Shown here: in pieces, positions 46,959 to 58,876 of the stretch | Numbering within the stretch: the first letter of the stretch is position 1 | Layout: each line of letters starts with the position of its first letter | DNA from: Rhodalgimonas zhirmunskyi | Lineage (GTDB): Bacteria; Pseudomonadota; Alphaproteobacteria; Rhodobacterales; Rhodobacteraceae | Assembly: GCA_030848925.1 (NCBI GenBank) | Contig: JANFFA010000001.1 | Coordinates: forward strand, 620,001 to 684,000 | Length of the DNA: 64,000 nt | Direction: 5' to 3' | The notes under the pieces: model-generated | What the model was told of the DNA's origin: nothing | The model's database searches: none | The model's input: only the letters and a program-made list of their open reading frames with translations | Translations under genes and position numbers: made by a program

Positions 46959-49631
46959 TTATCCTTTCAGTACGGCTTCTGCCGCTTTGATCGCATCTTC
47001 TGCTTTTGAGACATCAGCCCCGCCACCTTGGGCCATATCGGGGCGTCCACCGCCGCCCTTGCCGCCAAGGAGTGGCACCGCTGCCTTTACCAGATCAACC
47101 GCAGAAACCTTGCCCACGAGGTCTTGGGTTACGCCCGCTGCAACAGCGGCCTTGCCGCCGGCATCCGCGATCAACAAAATCGCGCCGGAGCCAAGCTTTT
47201 GCTTATGCTCGTCAATCAGCGCAGGCAGGTCCTTGCCCGAAACGCCAGAAAGCACCTGCCCGAGGAACGGGATACCACCAACATCGCGCGCCTCGGCGCC
47301 GCCGCCCTGCCCCGCACCGCCGGCCATCGCCAACTCGCGCCGCAGTTGGGCAACCTCGTTTTGAAGCGCCTTGCGCTCGTCCAGCAGCGCTTTCACGCGC
47401 CCAACCAATTCTGCGGGTTGCGACTTTACCTCTCGGGCGACTTCGGCCAGAACATTGGCCTTTTCTTCAAGATATTCAAATGCCGCCGCCCCAGTCAGCG
47501 CCTCGATCCGGCGCACCCCCGCAGAAGAGGCGCTATCGCTCAGGATCACGCAAAGCCCGATATCGCCGGTCTGTTTTACATGGGTGCCGCCGCACAGCTC
47601 GATAGAGTAGGTCTCTCCATTCGCACCCTTGCCGGTCGGCGCGGTGCCCATCGAAACCACCCGAACCTCATCGCCATACTTTTCGCCAAACAGCGCCTGC
47701 GCACCAATTTCACGCGCGTCATCAGGCGTCATAATCCGGGTCGTCACCGGGCTGTTCTGGCGGATAAAGCGGTTCACCTCTTCGCCAACGGCGTGCAGTT
47801 CCGCATCCGAAAGCGCCTTGGCGTGGCTGAAATCGAACCGTAGACGATCTTCATCGTTGAGCGAGCCGCGCTGTGCAACATGTTCACCCAGATGCTCTCG
47901 CAGCGCCTCGTGAAGTAGGTGCGTGGCCGAATGGTTCGCCCGCACCTTCGTACGCCGCTTGTGATCCACCTCAAGTGCGACGGTATCACCGACGCTCAGG
48001 CTGCCGCGCCCGGGCGTCACTTTGTGCGCGAACAGTTTGCCATCGGCAAATTTCTGCACGCCAGAGACAGTGCTGACATCGTCCTGATCCGCCAATCGCC
48101 GGATCCAACCATGATCAGCCACCTGCCCGCCACTTTCAGCGTAGAACGGTGTCTGGTTCAACACGGCCCAGCCCTCTTCGCCTTTGGCCAGGGTTTTAAC
48201 CGCAGTGCCGTCCTTCAGCAGCGCGATCACCTGACCTTCGGCGGTTTCGGTATCATAGCCAAGGAAATCGGTGGCACCGTGAGTTTCCGCGAGGTCGAAC
48301 CAAATCGCGGCATCAGCCGCTTCTCCCGAGCCAGACCAAGCCGCGCGCGCCTTGGCCTTCTGCTCTGCCATGGCGGTATCGAACCCTGCAACGTCAACCT
48401 CCCGGCCCTTTTCGCGCAACGCATCTTGGGTCAGGTCGAGTGGAAACCCATAAGTGTCATAAAGCTTGAACGCCGCTTCGCCGGGCAGCGCGGCGCCCTC
48501 GGAAAGCCCGTCCAACTCGTCATCGAGAAGCTTCAAACCGCGATCAAGGGTTTGCTTGAAACGCGTTTCTTCCAATTCCAGCGTCTCTTCGATCAGCGCC
48601 TGCGCCCGGCCAAGTTCCGGGTAAGCTGCCCCCATCTGATGCACCAATGCCGGCACCAACCGATGCATGACCGGATCCTTGGCGCCAAGAAGATGCGCGT
48701 GCCGCATCGCGCGACGCATGATCCGGCGCAGGACATAGCCGCGCCCGTCATTCGACGGCATCACGCCATCCGCGATCAGGAACGAAGTTGAACGCAGGTG
48801 ATCCGCAATCACCCGGTGATGCGTTTTGCCCGGCCCATCGGGATCGGAACTGGTCACATCCGCGCTCGCCTCGATCAGCGCACGCATCAGGTCGGTGGCA
48901 TAGTTGTCATTCGTACCTTGAAGCAGCGCGGCAACGCGTTCGATCCCCATGCCAGTGTCGATCGATTGCATATCGAGGGCCTTCATCGAGCCATCTTCGA
49001 ACTGCTCGTTCTGCATGAAAACGAGGTTCCAGATTTCGACGAAGCGGTCACCATCTTCTTCCGGGCTTCCCGGCGGACCGCCCCAGATATGATCGCCGTG
49101 ATCATAAAAAATCTCGGTGCACGGACCACATGGCCCCGTCGGCCCCATCATCCAGAAGTTATCATTCGTGGCGATGCGGATAATGCGATCTTCCGGCACA
49201 CCAACCTTCTTCCAAATCTCGAAGGCCTCGTCATCGGTATGATAGACGGTGGTAAGCAGCCTGCTTGGGTCGATGTCCAGTTCCTTGGTCACCAGTTCCC
49301 ATGCAAAGGGAATCGCCTGCTCCTTAAAGTAATCACCGAAGCTAAAATTCCCCAACATTTCAAAGAATGTGTGGTGCCGCGCAGTGTAACCCACATTATC
49401 GAGGTCATTGTGTTTGCCGCCGGCACGCACACATTTCTGCGCAGTAGTGGCGCGCACGTAGTCGCGCTTTTCCACCCCGGTGAAGCAATTCTTGAACTGC
49501 ACCATGCCCGAGTTGACGAACATCAAGGTCGGATCATTGCGCGGAACCAGTGGGCTCGACGGGACAATGGTATGATCGTTTTTCTGAAAGTAGTTTAGAA
49601 AGGTCGACCGAATGTCGTTCAAGCTGGGCAT
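46959..49631 (-). CDS. alaS: Alanyl-tRNA synthetase
   Basis: 890 residues in the usual order: class II catalytic core ([15 protein letters not shown] start, [15 protein letters not shown]), tRNA-recognition domain, editing domain with the zinc motif [16 protein letters not shown] and the later [10 protein letters not shown], and the C-Ala domain ending in [21 protein letters not shown]. Charges tRNA-Ala and clears misacylated Ser/Gly. Followed by DUF1330. The 246-bp gap upstream carries a short 8-bp hairpin near 49737-49756 and the recA terminator. Confidence 0.97.
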   Translation of the reverse strand: MPSLNDIRSTFLNYFQKNDHTIVPSSPLVPRNDPTLMFVNSGMVQFKNCFTGVEKRDYVRATTAQKCVRAGGKHNDLDNVGYTARHHTFFEMLGNFSFGDYFKEQAIPFAWELVTKELDIDPSRLLTTVYHTDDEAFEIWKKVGVPEDRIIRIATNDNFWMMGPTGPCGPCTEIFYDHGDHIWGGPPGSPEEDGDRFVEIWNLVFMQNEQFEDGSMKALDMQSIDTGMGIERVAALLQGTNDNYATDLMRALIEASADVTSSDPDGPGKTHHRVIADHLRSTSFLIADGVMPSNDGRGYVLRRIMRRAMRHAHLLGAKDPVMHRLVPALVHQMGAAYPELGRAQALIEETLELEETRFKQTLDRGLKLLDDELDGLSEGAALPGEAAFKLYDTYGFPLDLTQDALREKGREVDVAGFDTAMAEQKAKARAAWSGSGEAADAAIWFDLAETHGATDFLGYDTETAEGQVIALLKDGTAVKTLAKGEEGWAVLNQTPFYAESGGQVADHGWIRRLADQDDVSTVSGVQKFADGKLFAHKVTPGRGSLSVGDTVALEVDHKRRTKVRANHSATHLLHEALREHLGEHVAQRGSLNDEDRLRFDFSHAKALSDAELHAVGEEVNRFIRQNSPVTTRIMTPDDAREIGAQALFGEKYGDEVRVVSMGTAPTGKGANGETYSIELCGGTHVKQTGDIGLCVILSDSASSAGVRRIEALTGAAAFEYLEEKANVLAEVAREVKSQPAELVGRVKALLDERKALQNEVAQLRRELAMAGGAGQGGGAEARDVGGIPFLGQVLSGVSGKDLPALIDEHKQKLGSGAILLIADAGGKAAVAAGVTQDLVGKVSAVDLVKAAVPLLGGKGGGGRPDMAQGGGADVSKAEDAIKAAEAVLKG

Positions 49632-49798
49632 ATTCTATATCTCGCAGGAGGGAATTTGCAGGTCAGACGTGGTTTAGCCCTCCGGTACGCCTCTGTCTAC
49701 CACCCCAGTTCCCGACCTTTGACCTTAGGTTCCCTCCTCGGGCCAATCGGCCGGAGCAGTGCCTGAAGCACCCTCATGCCTGACGCACCACAAAGAGG

Positions 49799-49826
49799 AA
49801 GGCCGGGCGATACTTCACCCGGCCTT
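49799..49826 (-). terminator. recA terminator
   Basis: Nine-bp stem AAGGCCGGG / CCCGGCCTT with a 10-nt loop, 52 bp after the recA stop; on the minus strand it is followed by CCTCTTTG, a short T stretch. Good but not textbook. Confidence 0.7.
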
Positions 49827-49877
49827 GCACCCAAATCAACCTCGATACCGGCTGCTTTCGCAGGCCGATCAATCGCC

Positions 49878-50960
49878 TTATTCGTCCAGGATTGCGTCCT
49901 CGTCACCAGCGCCGGGCGGTTTTTCGAGAATATCAAATTCAAGCCCATGGGCCGCTCGAATCTTGTCTTCGATTTCATGCGCGGCGGCAGGGTTCTCTTT
50001 AAGGAAGGTCCGCGCGTTCTCTCGACCTTGGCCGATGCGCTCATCCCCGTATGAATACCACGAACCTGATTTATTGACGACGCCGGCGGCTACGCCCAGA
50101 TCAATCAACTCGCCGGTCTTCGAGATACCTTCCCCAAAGAGAATATCGAATTCGACCTGCCGGAACGGCGGGGCCACCTTGTTCTTGACGACCTTAACGC
50201 GTGTCTGGTTGCCGATCGCCTCGTCGCGATCCTTGACGGTCCCAATCCGGCGAATATCGAGCCGCACCGAGGAATAGAACTTAAGCGCATTGCCGCCCGT
50301 TGTCGTCTCTGGGCTGCCAAACATGACGCCGATTTTCATCCTGATCTGGTTGATGAAAATCACCATACAGTTTGAACGCGAGATCGAGCCTGTAAGCTTG
50401 CGCATCGCCTGGCTCATCAATCGCGCCTGGACACCCACACTCGAGTCGCCCATGTCGCCTTCCAGCTCGCTCTTGGGGGTCAGTGCTGCGACGGAGTCGA
50501 CGACAACAAGGCTCACTGCTCCTGAGCGCACCAACGTATCCGTAATCTCAAGCGCCTGCTCACCCGTATCGGGCTGCGAAATCAGCAACTCATCCAGATT
50601 GACGCCCAGCTTCTTGGCGTATTGCGGATCAAGCGCATGCTCTGCGTCGACAAATGCACAAACGCCGCCCTTCTTCTGCTCTTCTGCAACCACATGGAGC
50701 GTGAGCGTCGTCTTGCCCGAACTTTCGGGGCCAAAGATTTCGATAATCCGACCCTTTGGCAAGCCACCGATCCCAAGCGCGATATCAAGACCAAGAGACC
50801 CGGTAGACGTTGCCTCGATCTGCGGCAGCGGGCTATCGCCGCCAAGCTTCATGACCGAACCCTTGCCGAACTGCCGCTCGATCTGCGCCAAAGCACTGTC
50901 GAGTGCCTTTTGCTTGTCGTTGTTACCCTTGTTCATCTTGAGAATATCTGCCGTTGCCAT
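49878..50960 (-). CDS. recA: Recombinase RecA
   Basis: 360 residues from ATG 50960 ([17 protein letters not shown]); the frame extends 14 codons upstream but without family likeness. Walker [12 protein letters not shown] near residue 75, Walker [13 protein letters not shown], and L2 loop region [16 protein letters not shown]. Strand exchange in recombination and trigger of LexA cleavage. A LexA box lies about 60 bp upstream, so SOS-controlled. The sulfotransferase-like gene is divergent from it. Confidence 0.97.
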   Translation of the reverse strand: MATADILKMNKGNNDKQKALDSALAQIERQFGKGSVMKLGGDSPLPQIEATSTGSLGLDIALGIGGLPKGRIIEIFGPESSGKTTLTLHVVAEEQKKGGVCAFVDAEHALDPQYAKKLGVNLDELLISQPDTGEQALEITDTLVRSGAVSLVVVDSVAALTPKSELEGDMGDSSVGVQARLMSQAMRKLTGSISRSNCMVIFINQIRMKIGVMFGSPETTTGGNALKFYSSVRLDIRRIGTVKDRDEAIGNQTRVKVVKNKVAPPFRQVEFDILFGEGISKTGELIDLGVAAGVVNKSGSWYSYGDERIGQGRENARTFLKENPAAAHEIEDKIRAAHGLEFDILEKPPGAGDEDAILDE

Positions 50961-51017
50961 TTCTGTTGCCTTCCTTATCCCACAACCGCCGGGTAGCGGC
51001 AATCAAATGCCAGTGAT

Positions 51018-51032
51018 GTTCGCTTCTTGTTC
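51018..51032. promoter_or_regulatory. LexA (SOS) box GTTC-N7-GTTC
   Basis: Exact alphaproteobacterial LexA consensus, GTTCGCTTCTTGTTC, 58 bp upstream of the recA start. Read on the recA strand it overlaps a weak -10-like TAGAAC with TTGGTC 16 bp before it, which suits repression of recA. It also lies in front of the divergent gene at 51166. Confidence 0.85.
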
Positions 51033-51165
51033 TATCTCGATTGGGTATGAGACCAAAAAGAGAACATTTCAACTATAATTTTCCCTACCTTCACTTTTTT
51101 CGAGAATGGTTAAAGAGTGGTTTACAGAGATTCTAAATCTGACCCTAACAAGCGGTGGAGCAAAA

Positions 51166-51756
51166 ATGCTCGTGTTTTCAAAAGCAAAGCTGGTAGTCTT
51201 ATCAGTGCCGAAAACCGGAACAACGGCGATCGAAGAAGCCCTGGCACCACATGCCGCCATGAGTGTGCTTGATCCGCCAGATCTGAAGCATGCGCCAGTC
51301 TACCGTTACAATCGGTTCTTTCGACCCATGATCGAAAAATTTTTGGGTGAAGTAGAGATCGTTGCCGTAATGCGCGAGCCGATCAGCTGGCTTGGCAGCT
51401 GGTTTCGTTATCGACAGAGACCCTTTCTGGACGGTCGTCCCGTGTCGACCAAAAACATGGATTTCAACGCCTTTGTCGAAGGCTACCTGAGCGATCCACA
51501 ACCTGCCTACGCCGATGTCGGAAGCCAGGCCCATTTCCTCGAGGCCCGTCCCAATGGCACTTCGGTTTCGCGGATATTCCGGTACGAAGCGTTCGATGAA
51601 TTTGTCGATTTTCTTGAAGCTCGGCTCGAGATGCAGATCGATCTATCGCGGCGCAATGTTTCCCCGCCGGCCCCGCTTGCTCTTTCTCCGGCGCTTGAAA
51701 CGCGGTTGCGGCACACCAACGCTGCCGATTTTGAGCTATGGGAAGGACTACACTGA
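51166..51756 (+). CDS. Sulfotransferase-like protein
   Basis: 196 residues from ATG 51166, after GTGGAG. PAPS-binding P-loop SVPKTGTTAIEEAL near residue 12 and the 3'-phosphate motif VAVMREPISWLGSWF near 65 identify the sulfotransferase fold; the chain is short and lacks the large substrate lid. Transfers sulfate to an unknown acceptor. Less GC-rich codon choice than its neighbours is visible by eye and fits recent acquisition. A TATAAT box lies at 51074-51079 without a clear -35. Divergent from recA. Confidence 0.78.
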   Translation: MLVFSKAKLVVLSVPKTGTTAIEEALAPHAAMSVLDPPDLKHAPVYRYNRFFRPMIEKFLGEVEIVAVMREPISWLGSWFRYRQRPFLDGRPVSTKNMDFNAFVEGYLSDPQPAYADVGSQAHFLEARPNGTSVSRIFRYEAFDEFVDFLEARLEMQIDLSRRNVSPPAPLALSPALETRLRHTNAADFELWEGLH

Positions 51757-51823
51757 ACGATTTTGGGAAACGCGACTGCGCTCGCCAATCAGACATTCCG
51801 CCATTGGATCTTGGCGCGCCTTA

Positions 51824-54460
51824 TCAGTGCAACTGCCGCTGCACGGTCTCCGTAAGCTCGGTCAACGAAAATGGTTTTGGCAAAAAGACCGAGTTTGGGA
51901 TCGCAGGCTGGCCTTCGCGAAATGCTTCCTCAGCATAACCAGACACGAACACCACCCGGGTTTCGGGGCGGGATTTGAGCGCCTTGCGCACCCAACTGGG
52001 GCCGTCCATCCCAGGCATCACAACATCGGTCACAAAGATATCTACGCTTAGATCGTTCTCTTCCAGCGTTTTCAAAGCGCCCTCGGCGCTTTCAGCTTCT
52101 ATCACAGTAAACCCGCTCAAACGCAAAGCACGGGAGGCAAAGGCACGCACGGGCGCTTCATCCTCAACCAGCAGCACGACAGCTCCACCACCGGGTCTTG
52201 CCTCTGTCTTCATAGCTTTAACCATACCGTCCCCTTCCGCTCCGTTCGGCTCAATCTTACGGGTTCGCGGCAACGGCCCTGAAGCCTGCTTTCCCAGTTG
52301 CTTACGGACTGTTCCCGGTATGTTGACAGCTATGTCTTGCTTGTCTCCCTCGGCCAAGGCTGTTCCATCACCATCGTGGCTCTGCTTCGCATTGGAACCT
52401 TCCTCATTCACGAGATGCGAAGCCTTGCGCGCAGTGCTGCCCCCCACTTGGTCGGCTGCTTCCCGCGGTTTTAGCAAATAGACTTGACCAGATGCGCCTG
52501 AAACAGGTGCTATTTCCATGCCGTCCGGCGCGCAAGTAGGCGCTTTCTTGGCTGTGGAGTCGTTGTCGCACGCTGGGAAAATAAGGCTGAAGACAGTCCC
52601 CTTGCCGGTTTCACTGTCGCAGAAGATGAAGCCCCCAAGCTGCTTAACAATCCCATAAGCCGTTGAAAGACCTAGACCAGTCCCTTCTCCAGGGCGTTTC
52701 GTCGTCCAGAAGGGTTCGAAAATCTTCTGCTTTTTATCCTGCGGTATACCCGTTCCTTCATCGCTGACCCGTATCGCGACGTACTCACCGGCCGGCACAG
52801 ATGCGCGGTCCCGGCGAAGAGGCACGTCGAGTGCCATGTTTCTGGTCTCGATCTTGATCGCGCCACCATCTGGCATCGCATCGCGGGCGTTGACCACAAG
52901 ATTCATGATGACTTGCTCAAGTTGGCGTTTGTCCGCGCGTAACCAGCGAAGATCGTTATCATGGGAAAGGATGAGCTCGATCTTTTCACCCACCAAGCGG
53001 TTCAAAAGATGGATCAACTCTGACAACGTCTCGCGTAGGTCGATCGTTTCCAAGCGGAGGGTCTGCTTGCGGGAAAATGCCAGAAGTTGACTGACAAGGG
53101 CAGCCGCTCGATTGGAATTCTGGTTGATCTGGATGAGATCGTTGTAGTCGGGGTCACCGTGATCATGCCGCAGAAGCAACAAATCACAGTGCCCCGAAAT
53201 CGCCGTTAGAAGATTATTGAAGTCGTGCGCGACGCCTCCGGCCAATTGACCGATCGCTTGCATCTTCTGGCTCTGCACAAATTGCATTTCGAGCGTCTTG
53301 AATTCAGTCGCATCGTTCAAGACCACGATGATCTCAACTGGATCATCCTGCTCTCCGCCCGGGGCCAGTTTAAGTGAGACTTGAACAAATACCTCCTTGT
53401 CAGGACGCGTCACGCGCAAAAATTCCGACGTTTTTGTCTGTGTGCCTGCCGCCACCTCTCCAAGCCAGTCGATGATTGATCTACCCAGCCCCTCAAGCAA
53501 GGAAGACAGCTGCGCGCCATCTACCAAGGTTTGACCAATCAGATCGCGCGCAAGCTGGTTGGCGCTGATAACCTTGCCAGATCTATCGACCTTCAGCATC
53601 GGAACTGGCAGCACCTCGATTTCAGTCAAAACGGGCCCCAAAGCGGTGCCTGCGCCCTGCTCCCCTTGGAACGCGGGCAAGAGGAACAGCTCTTCGCGCC
53701 CCCCTTGCAGTTCAATCCGAGTGACGAAACAGGTTTTCAAGCCATCGGTGGTATGGACCTCGTTCAAAGCGCCGACCTTGAGGGGCGCGGGCCCAAACAA
53801 CTGATCCAGCCGCTTCAGCCGCGCTCCAACCAGCTTTCTCGCGCCGTCGTTCATAAACAGGATTGTACCGCGCCGGCCCACTGTCAGGGCTGGTAGAAAA
53901 GTTTTCGCGTTCGTCCCGGTCTGCCGTTCGGGTATTTCCTCGAGCCGCCAGAGATAGTCAGCACTGCCAATACGATGTGTCGTGAGGCGGACGTGTCCAC
54001 GTCGTGTAATCACGTCTTCTCGTGCCGCGCCGCCGATTTCCGCCCTTTTGCGAAGCCGAAACAAGACCGCTTGCGGGTTGACGAATATATCGGCCAATAG
54101 CTCCGCAAGTGTCTGTGCCCCGCTTTTGAACCGCTTTTCCGCAGCCGCATTCACGTGCCAAAGCGCCCCCTCTTCATCGGTGACGAAGCAAGGTGCCACA
54201 TCAAGGCTCAGGAAATCGATGATTCCGCTTCTGCTTCGATGACTGACGAACTTGTAGACCACTACCAGCCCATAGATGATCGCAACCATCGCCAGCAACA
54301 TTCCACCTACGATGCCCAAAGCAGTACCCAAAGGCCCAGGCCCCTGCCAGATGGCGGCCCATAGAATGATTGCCGACACGAGTCCGATAAGCCCGGCGCG
54401 CGATTGAAACCTCAGCGCGACCCGTGTCAGGTTCTTGGGCGTCTTGGGAATGCGTTGCAC
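51824..54460 (-). CDS. cckA: Cell-cycle hybrid histidine kinase CckA
   Basis: 878 residues. Two N-terminal transmembrane helices (about 25-72), then PAS-type domains (about 90-390), HisKA with phospho-His about residue 412 ([11 protein letters not shown]), HATPase with N and G boxes ([32 protein letters not shown]), and a C-terminal receiver from about 760 with acceptor Asp about 812 ([10 protein letters not shown]). The about 130-residue linker between HATPase and receiver is unusually long, rich in Ala, Gly, Lys and Glu. CckA feeds phosphate through ChpT to CtrA. A CtrA-box candidate lies upstream. Confidence 0.95.
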   Translation of the reverse strand: MQRIPKTPKNLTRVALRFQSRAGLIGLVSAIILWAAIWQGPGPLGTALGIVGGMLLAMVAIIYGLVVVYKFVSHRSRSGIIDFLSLDVAPCFVTDEEGALWHVNAAAEKRFKSGAQTLAELLADIFVNPQAVLFRLRKRAEIGGAAREDVITRRGHVRLTTHRIGSADYLWRLEEIPERQTGTNAKTFLPALTVGRRGTILFMNDGARKLVGARLKRLDQLFGPAPLKVGALNEVHTTDGLKTCFVTRIELQGGREELFLLPAFQGEQGAGTALGPVLTEIEVLPVPMLKVDRSGKVISANQLARDLIGQTLVDGAQLSSLLEGLGRSIIDWLGEVAAGTQTKTSEFLRVTRPDKEVFVQVSLKLAPGGEQDDPVEIIVVLNDATEFKTLEMQFVQSQKMQAIGQLAGGVAHDFNNLLTAISGHCDLLLLRHDHGDPDYNDLIQINQNSNRAAALVSQLLAFSRKQTLRLETIDLRETLSELIHLLNRLVGEKIELILSHDNDLRWLRADKRQLEQVIMNLVVNARDAMPDGGAIKIETRNMALDVPLRRDRASVPAGEYVAIRVSDEGTGIPQDKKQKIFEPFWTTKRPGEGTGLGLSTAYGIVKQLGGFIFCDSETGKGTVFSLIFPACDNDSTAKKAPTCAPDGMEIAPVSGASGQVYLLKPREAADQVGGSTARKASHLVNEEGSNAKQSHDGDGTALAEGDKQDIAVNIPGTVRKQLGKQASGPLPRTRKIEPNGAEGDGMVKAMKTEARPGGGAVVLLVEDEAPVRAFASRALRLSGFTVIEAESAEGALKTLEENDLSVDIFVTDVVMPGMDGPSWVRKALKSRPETRVVFVSGYAEEAFREGQPAIPNSVFLPKPFSLTELTETVQRQLH

Positions 54461-54524
54461 GCCGGCGTGACCTTTTCGACCGATTCTCGTTCTCGTTTCG
54501 CCTTTCAGTCTGCGGTAGAAACCC

Positions 54525-54539
54525 TTAACCCACCGTTAA
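54525..54539. promoter_or_regulatory. Candidate CtrA-binding site TTAA-N7-TTAA
   Basis: TTAACCCACCGTTAA, an exact full CtrA consensus, 65 bp upstream of the cckA start and 106 bp downstream of the RsmB-like stop. Position supports control of cckA by its own pathway's output regulator. Seen directly; binding not shown. Confidence 0.6.
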
Positions 54540-54645
54540 CCAGGAGCGAACGTATCGCAATTCGTTCGGATCACCGGTTCTAGCGCTATACATAATCGGT
54601 AGCGGGGTCAGCGCAGCACACGTTTAAATTTTAGTGTTGGGAAAT

Positions 54646-55841
54646 TTACTCGCGCGTCAAGTGTGCTACGAAAAAACCGTCTCCGCCATTCTGCGGCTGC
54701 TCGGCCCCCTCGCCAAGGCGCCATTGGCGGCTTGAGACCAGTTTCCAGCCCGATGTTCTGCCAAGAAAGGATTCGATGCGCGCGTCATTCTCCTCTCTCA
54801 GCAATGAGCAGGTCGCATAAGCAAGGACGCCATCCTGCGCCACCAAGGGCGCTGCGGCGTCAAGAATGCTGTCCTGGGTCGCATTGAGGCGGTTCAATGC
54901 CGCAGCATCGAAGCGCCACTTCGCATCTGGATCGCGCCGCCACGTGCCCGATCCCGAACAAGGCACGTCACACAGCACCAAATCGAAGCGTTGTTCTGAA
55001 GGCAGGTCCGCGGTCTTAATCTGCTGAACCACGACACCGGCCCGCTGCGCCCTTTCAGGTAGATCACTCATTCGGTCAGGGTTCGCATCATGGGCATAGA
55101 ACCGCGCCCGAATTTGGGCTGCCATGGCCAGCGTCTTACCCCCGCCCCCCGCGCAATAGTCAAGGATGCGCCCGTTCTCAGGCAGCGGCAAAGCGGCGAT
55201 CGCAGATTGGCTTGAAAGGTCTTGCAGTTCGACAAGGCCGTCTTGATAGGCACGGCTATTCGAAATCCGGCGCGCGCCTTGGGTTACGCGCAGCGCACCG
55301 GGCAAAACGCATGGCAATGTCTCGACACCATCCACCAGAAGCTGCGCACGGGCCTGATCCGGCGTGCTCTTACTCAGGTTAACCCTAAGAAATACAGGGG
55401 CGCGATAGCGCAGAAGATCAAGCATCGACGGCAGATCGGCCCCATACTGCGTATTGAGCATCGGCAAAAGCCACTCTGGCAAGTCTGCTGGAAGCGTCGC
55501 GGGCAAAGGAGCATCCACCAGCGCACGCTCTGCTGGGCCAAGTGGGTCTGGCCCGTGCGTCTCGCCCGAGAACAGAGAGCCGATGTCTCTTCCGGTATCG
55601 GCCATCTGTGCGCGCAAAACCCCCAGCATCAAGGCGCGCGCATCCTCGCCACCGCCAAGGATAGCAGCCGAACGCTTTTGCCTCAGGGCGTCATAGACGT
55701 GATCGCGCACCGCAGCCCGATCCCCGGACCCGGCATAACGCGCACCGCGCGCCCACCGGGTCAGTGCCTGTTCCGCAGCCATGCCGGAAAGGATCTGTTC
55801 AAGGCAGATAATAGCTGCCTCGACACGCGCGTCAGGGCGCA

Positions 55842-55842
<1 letters not shown>
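54646..55842 (-). CDS. RsmB/NOP-family RNA (cytosine-C5) methyltransferase
   Basis: 398 residues. Catalytic motif IV DVPCSGSG and motif VI cysteine in TCSLLREEN, AdoMet site DYCAGGGGKTLAMAA. The N-terminal NusB-like helical region is present. Modifies rRNA or tRNA cytosines; whether the target is 16S C967 as for RsmB is not settled. Overlaps the guaB stop by 1 bp (TGATG), so in the same operon. Confidence 0.9.
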
Positions 55843-57694
<1,852 letters not shown>

Positions 57695-58651
57695 ATGAGC
57701 CACGGCTACGAAAGCGGGCGGCTTAACCTGCCGTTTGTCGGAATCTCGACCTTTGCAAAGCGGCCATATGTCGAAGACTGGACCAAACTCGAAGCAGATG
57801 TTGCCGTCTTGGGCGCGCCTTTCGATGCAGGCACACAATGGCGCTCAGGAGCACGGTTCGGCCCACGCGCGGTGCGCGAGGCCTCGACGCTTTTCTCGTT
57901 CGGCCACGCTGGCGCATATGATCACGAGGACGATGCAACCTACCTTCCTGGCTCGGTTCGGATCGTCGATATGGGTGACGCCGATATTGTGCACACAGAC
58001 ACGCTTCAAAGCCACGCCAATATTGAAACCGGAGTACGTGCCGCGCTTGATTCTGGCGCGCTTCCGGTGGTCATCGGCGGAGATCATTCGATCAACATTC
58101 CCTGCATCAACGCCTTTGATGGGCGTGGACCGATTCATGTCCTGCAAATCGATGCGCATCTCGATTTCGTCGACGAGCGTCACGGCGTGCGTTTCGGACA
58201 TGGCAATCCAATGCGCCGCGCGGCAGAAAAAGACTACGTCACCGGCCTGACACAGGTGGGCATTAGAAACGTCAGTTCCACTGCAAAAGAAGGCTATGAC
58301 GATGCGCGTGCAATGGGTTCTGATATCCTCTCGGTACGCCAGGCGCGCAAACTAGGGCCCCAAGCGCTCCTCGCACGCATCCCCAAGGGCGCGCGGCTCT
58401 ATATCACGATCGATATCGACGCCTTTTGCCCCTCAATTGCGCCCGGCACGGGCACACCTTCGCATGGTGGCTTTCTCTACTACGAAGTGCTCGAACTTCT
58501 GCAAGGCGCGGCTCAACACCACGAGATCATTGGGTTGGACCTCGTCGAAGTGGCGCCCGACTACGACCATTCGGGGTCAACATCCATCCTCGCGGCCCAG
58601 CTTCTACTCAATACATTAGGCTTCATCTTCCACGCCCGCGGCTTTCGTTGA
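57695..58651 (+). CDS. speB: Agmatinase (ureohydrolase family)
   Basis: 318 residues. Two-manganese site: GGDHSI, DAHLDF, and DIDAFCPSIAPGTGTPSHGGF; all ligands are present. Hydrolyses agmatine to putrescine and urea; the fold is shared with guanidinobutyrase and arginase-like enzymes, so the guanidine substrate is not certain. Followed by an unusual four-hairpin stretch. Putrescine made here could relate to the polyamine-like genes at the left end but no link is shown. Confidence 0.87.
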   Translation: MSHGYESGRLNLPFVGISTFAKRPYVEDWTKLEADVAVLGAPFDAGTQWRSGARFGPRAVREASTLFSFGHAGAYDHEDDATYLPGSVRIVDMGDADIVHTDTLQSHANIETGVRAALDSGALPVVIGGDHSINIPCINAFDGRGPIHVLQIDAHLDFVDERHGVRFGHGNPMRRAAEKDYVTGLTQVGIRNVSSTAKEGYDDARAMGSDILSVRQARKLGPQALLARIPKGARLYITIDIDAFCPSIAPGTGTPSHGGFLYYEVLELLQGAAQHHEIIGLDLVEVAPDYDHSGSTSILAAQLLLNTLGFIFHARGFR

Positions 58652-58656
58652 ACAAC

Positions 58657-58776
58657 CGGAAATCCTACGAGGATTTCCGCCATTTTTCCTTCGAGGAAAA
58701 ATATCCCGCCGCTTGCCCGCTTTGCGCGCCCAAAAATCCTCGCAGGATTTTTGGCCGATGTCTTCGCAAGACATCG
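58657..58776. repeat. Array of four hairpins with CG-bearing three-base loops
   Basis: Four back-to-back perfect hairpins: 58657-58679 (10-bp stem, loop ACG), 58682-58702 (9 bp, TCG), 58730-58754 (11 bp, CGC) and 58756-58776 (9 bp, CGC). The apices read CCT-ACG-AGG, CCT-TCG-AGG, CCT-CGC-AGG and CTT-CGC-AAG, while stem sequences differ, so structure is repeated more than sequence. Located 5 bp after the speB stop. Could be a compound terminator, mRNA 3' stabiliser or a repetitive palindromic element. Confidence 0.75.
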
Positions 58777-58876
58777 CACCCTCAATGACGCAACCGGGCT
58801 GGAAATTGCCGCCTCACGCCATTAACCCCATAGCAAGCCACCTATTCTCGGGGCAGCACAAAAGAGGCCACAGGGC

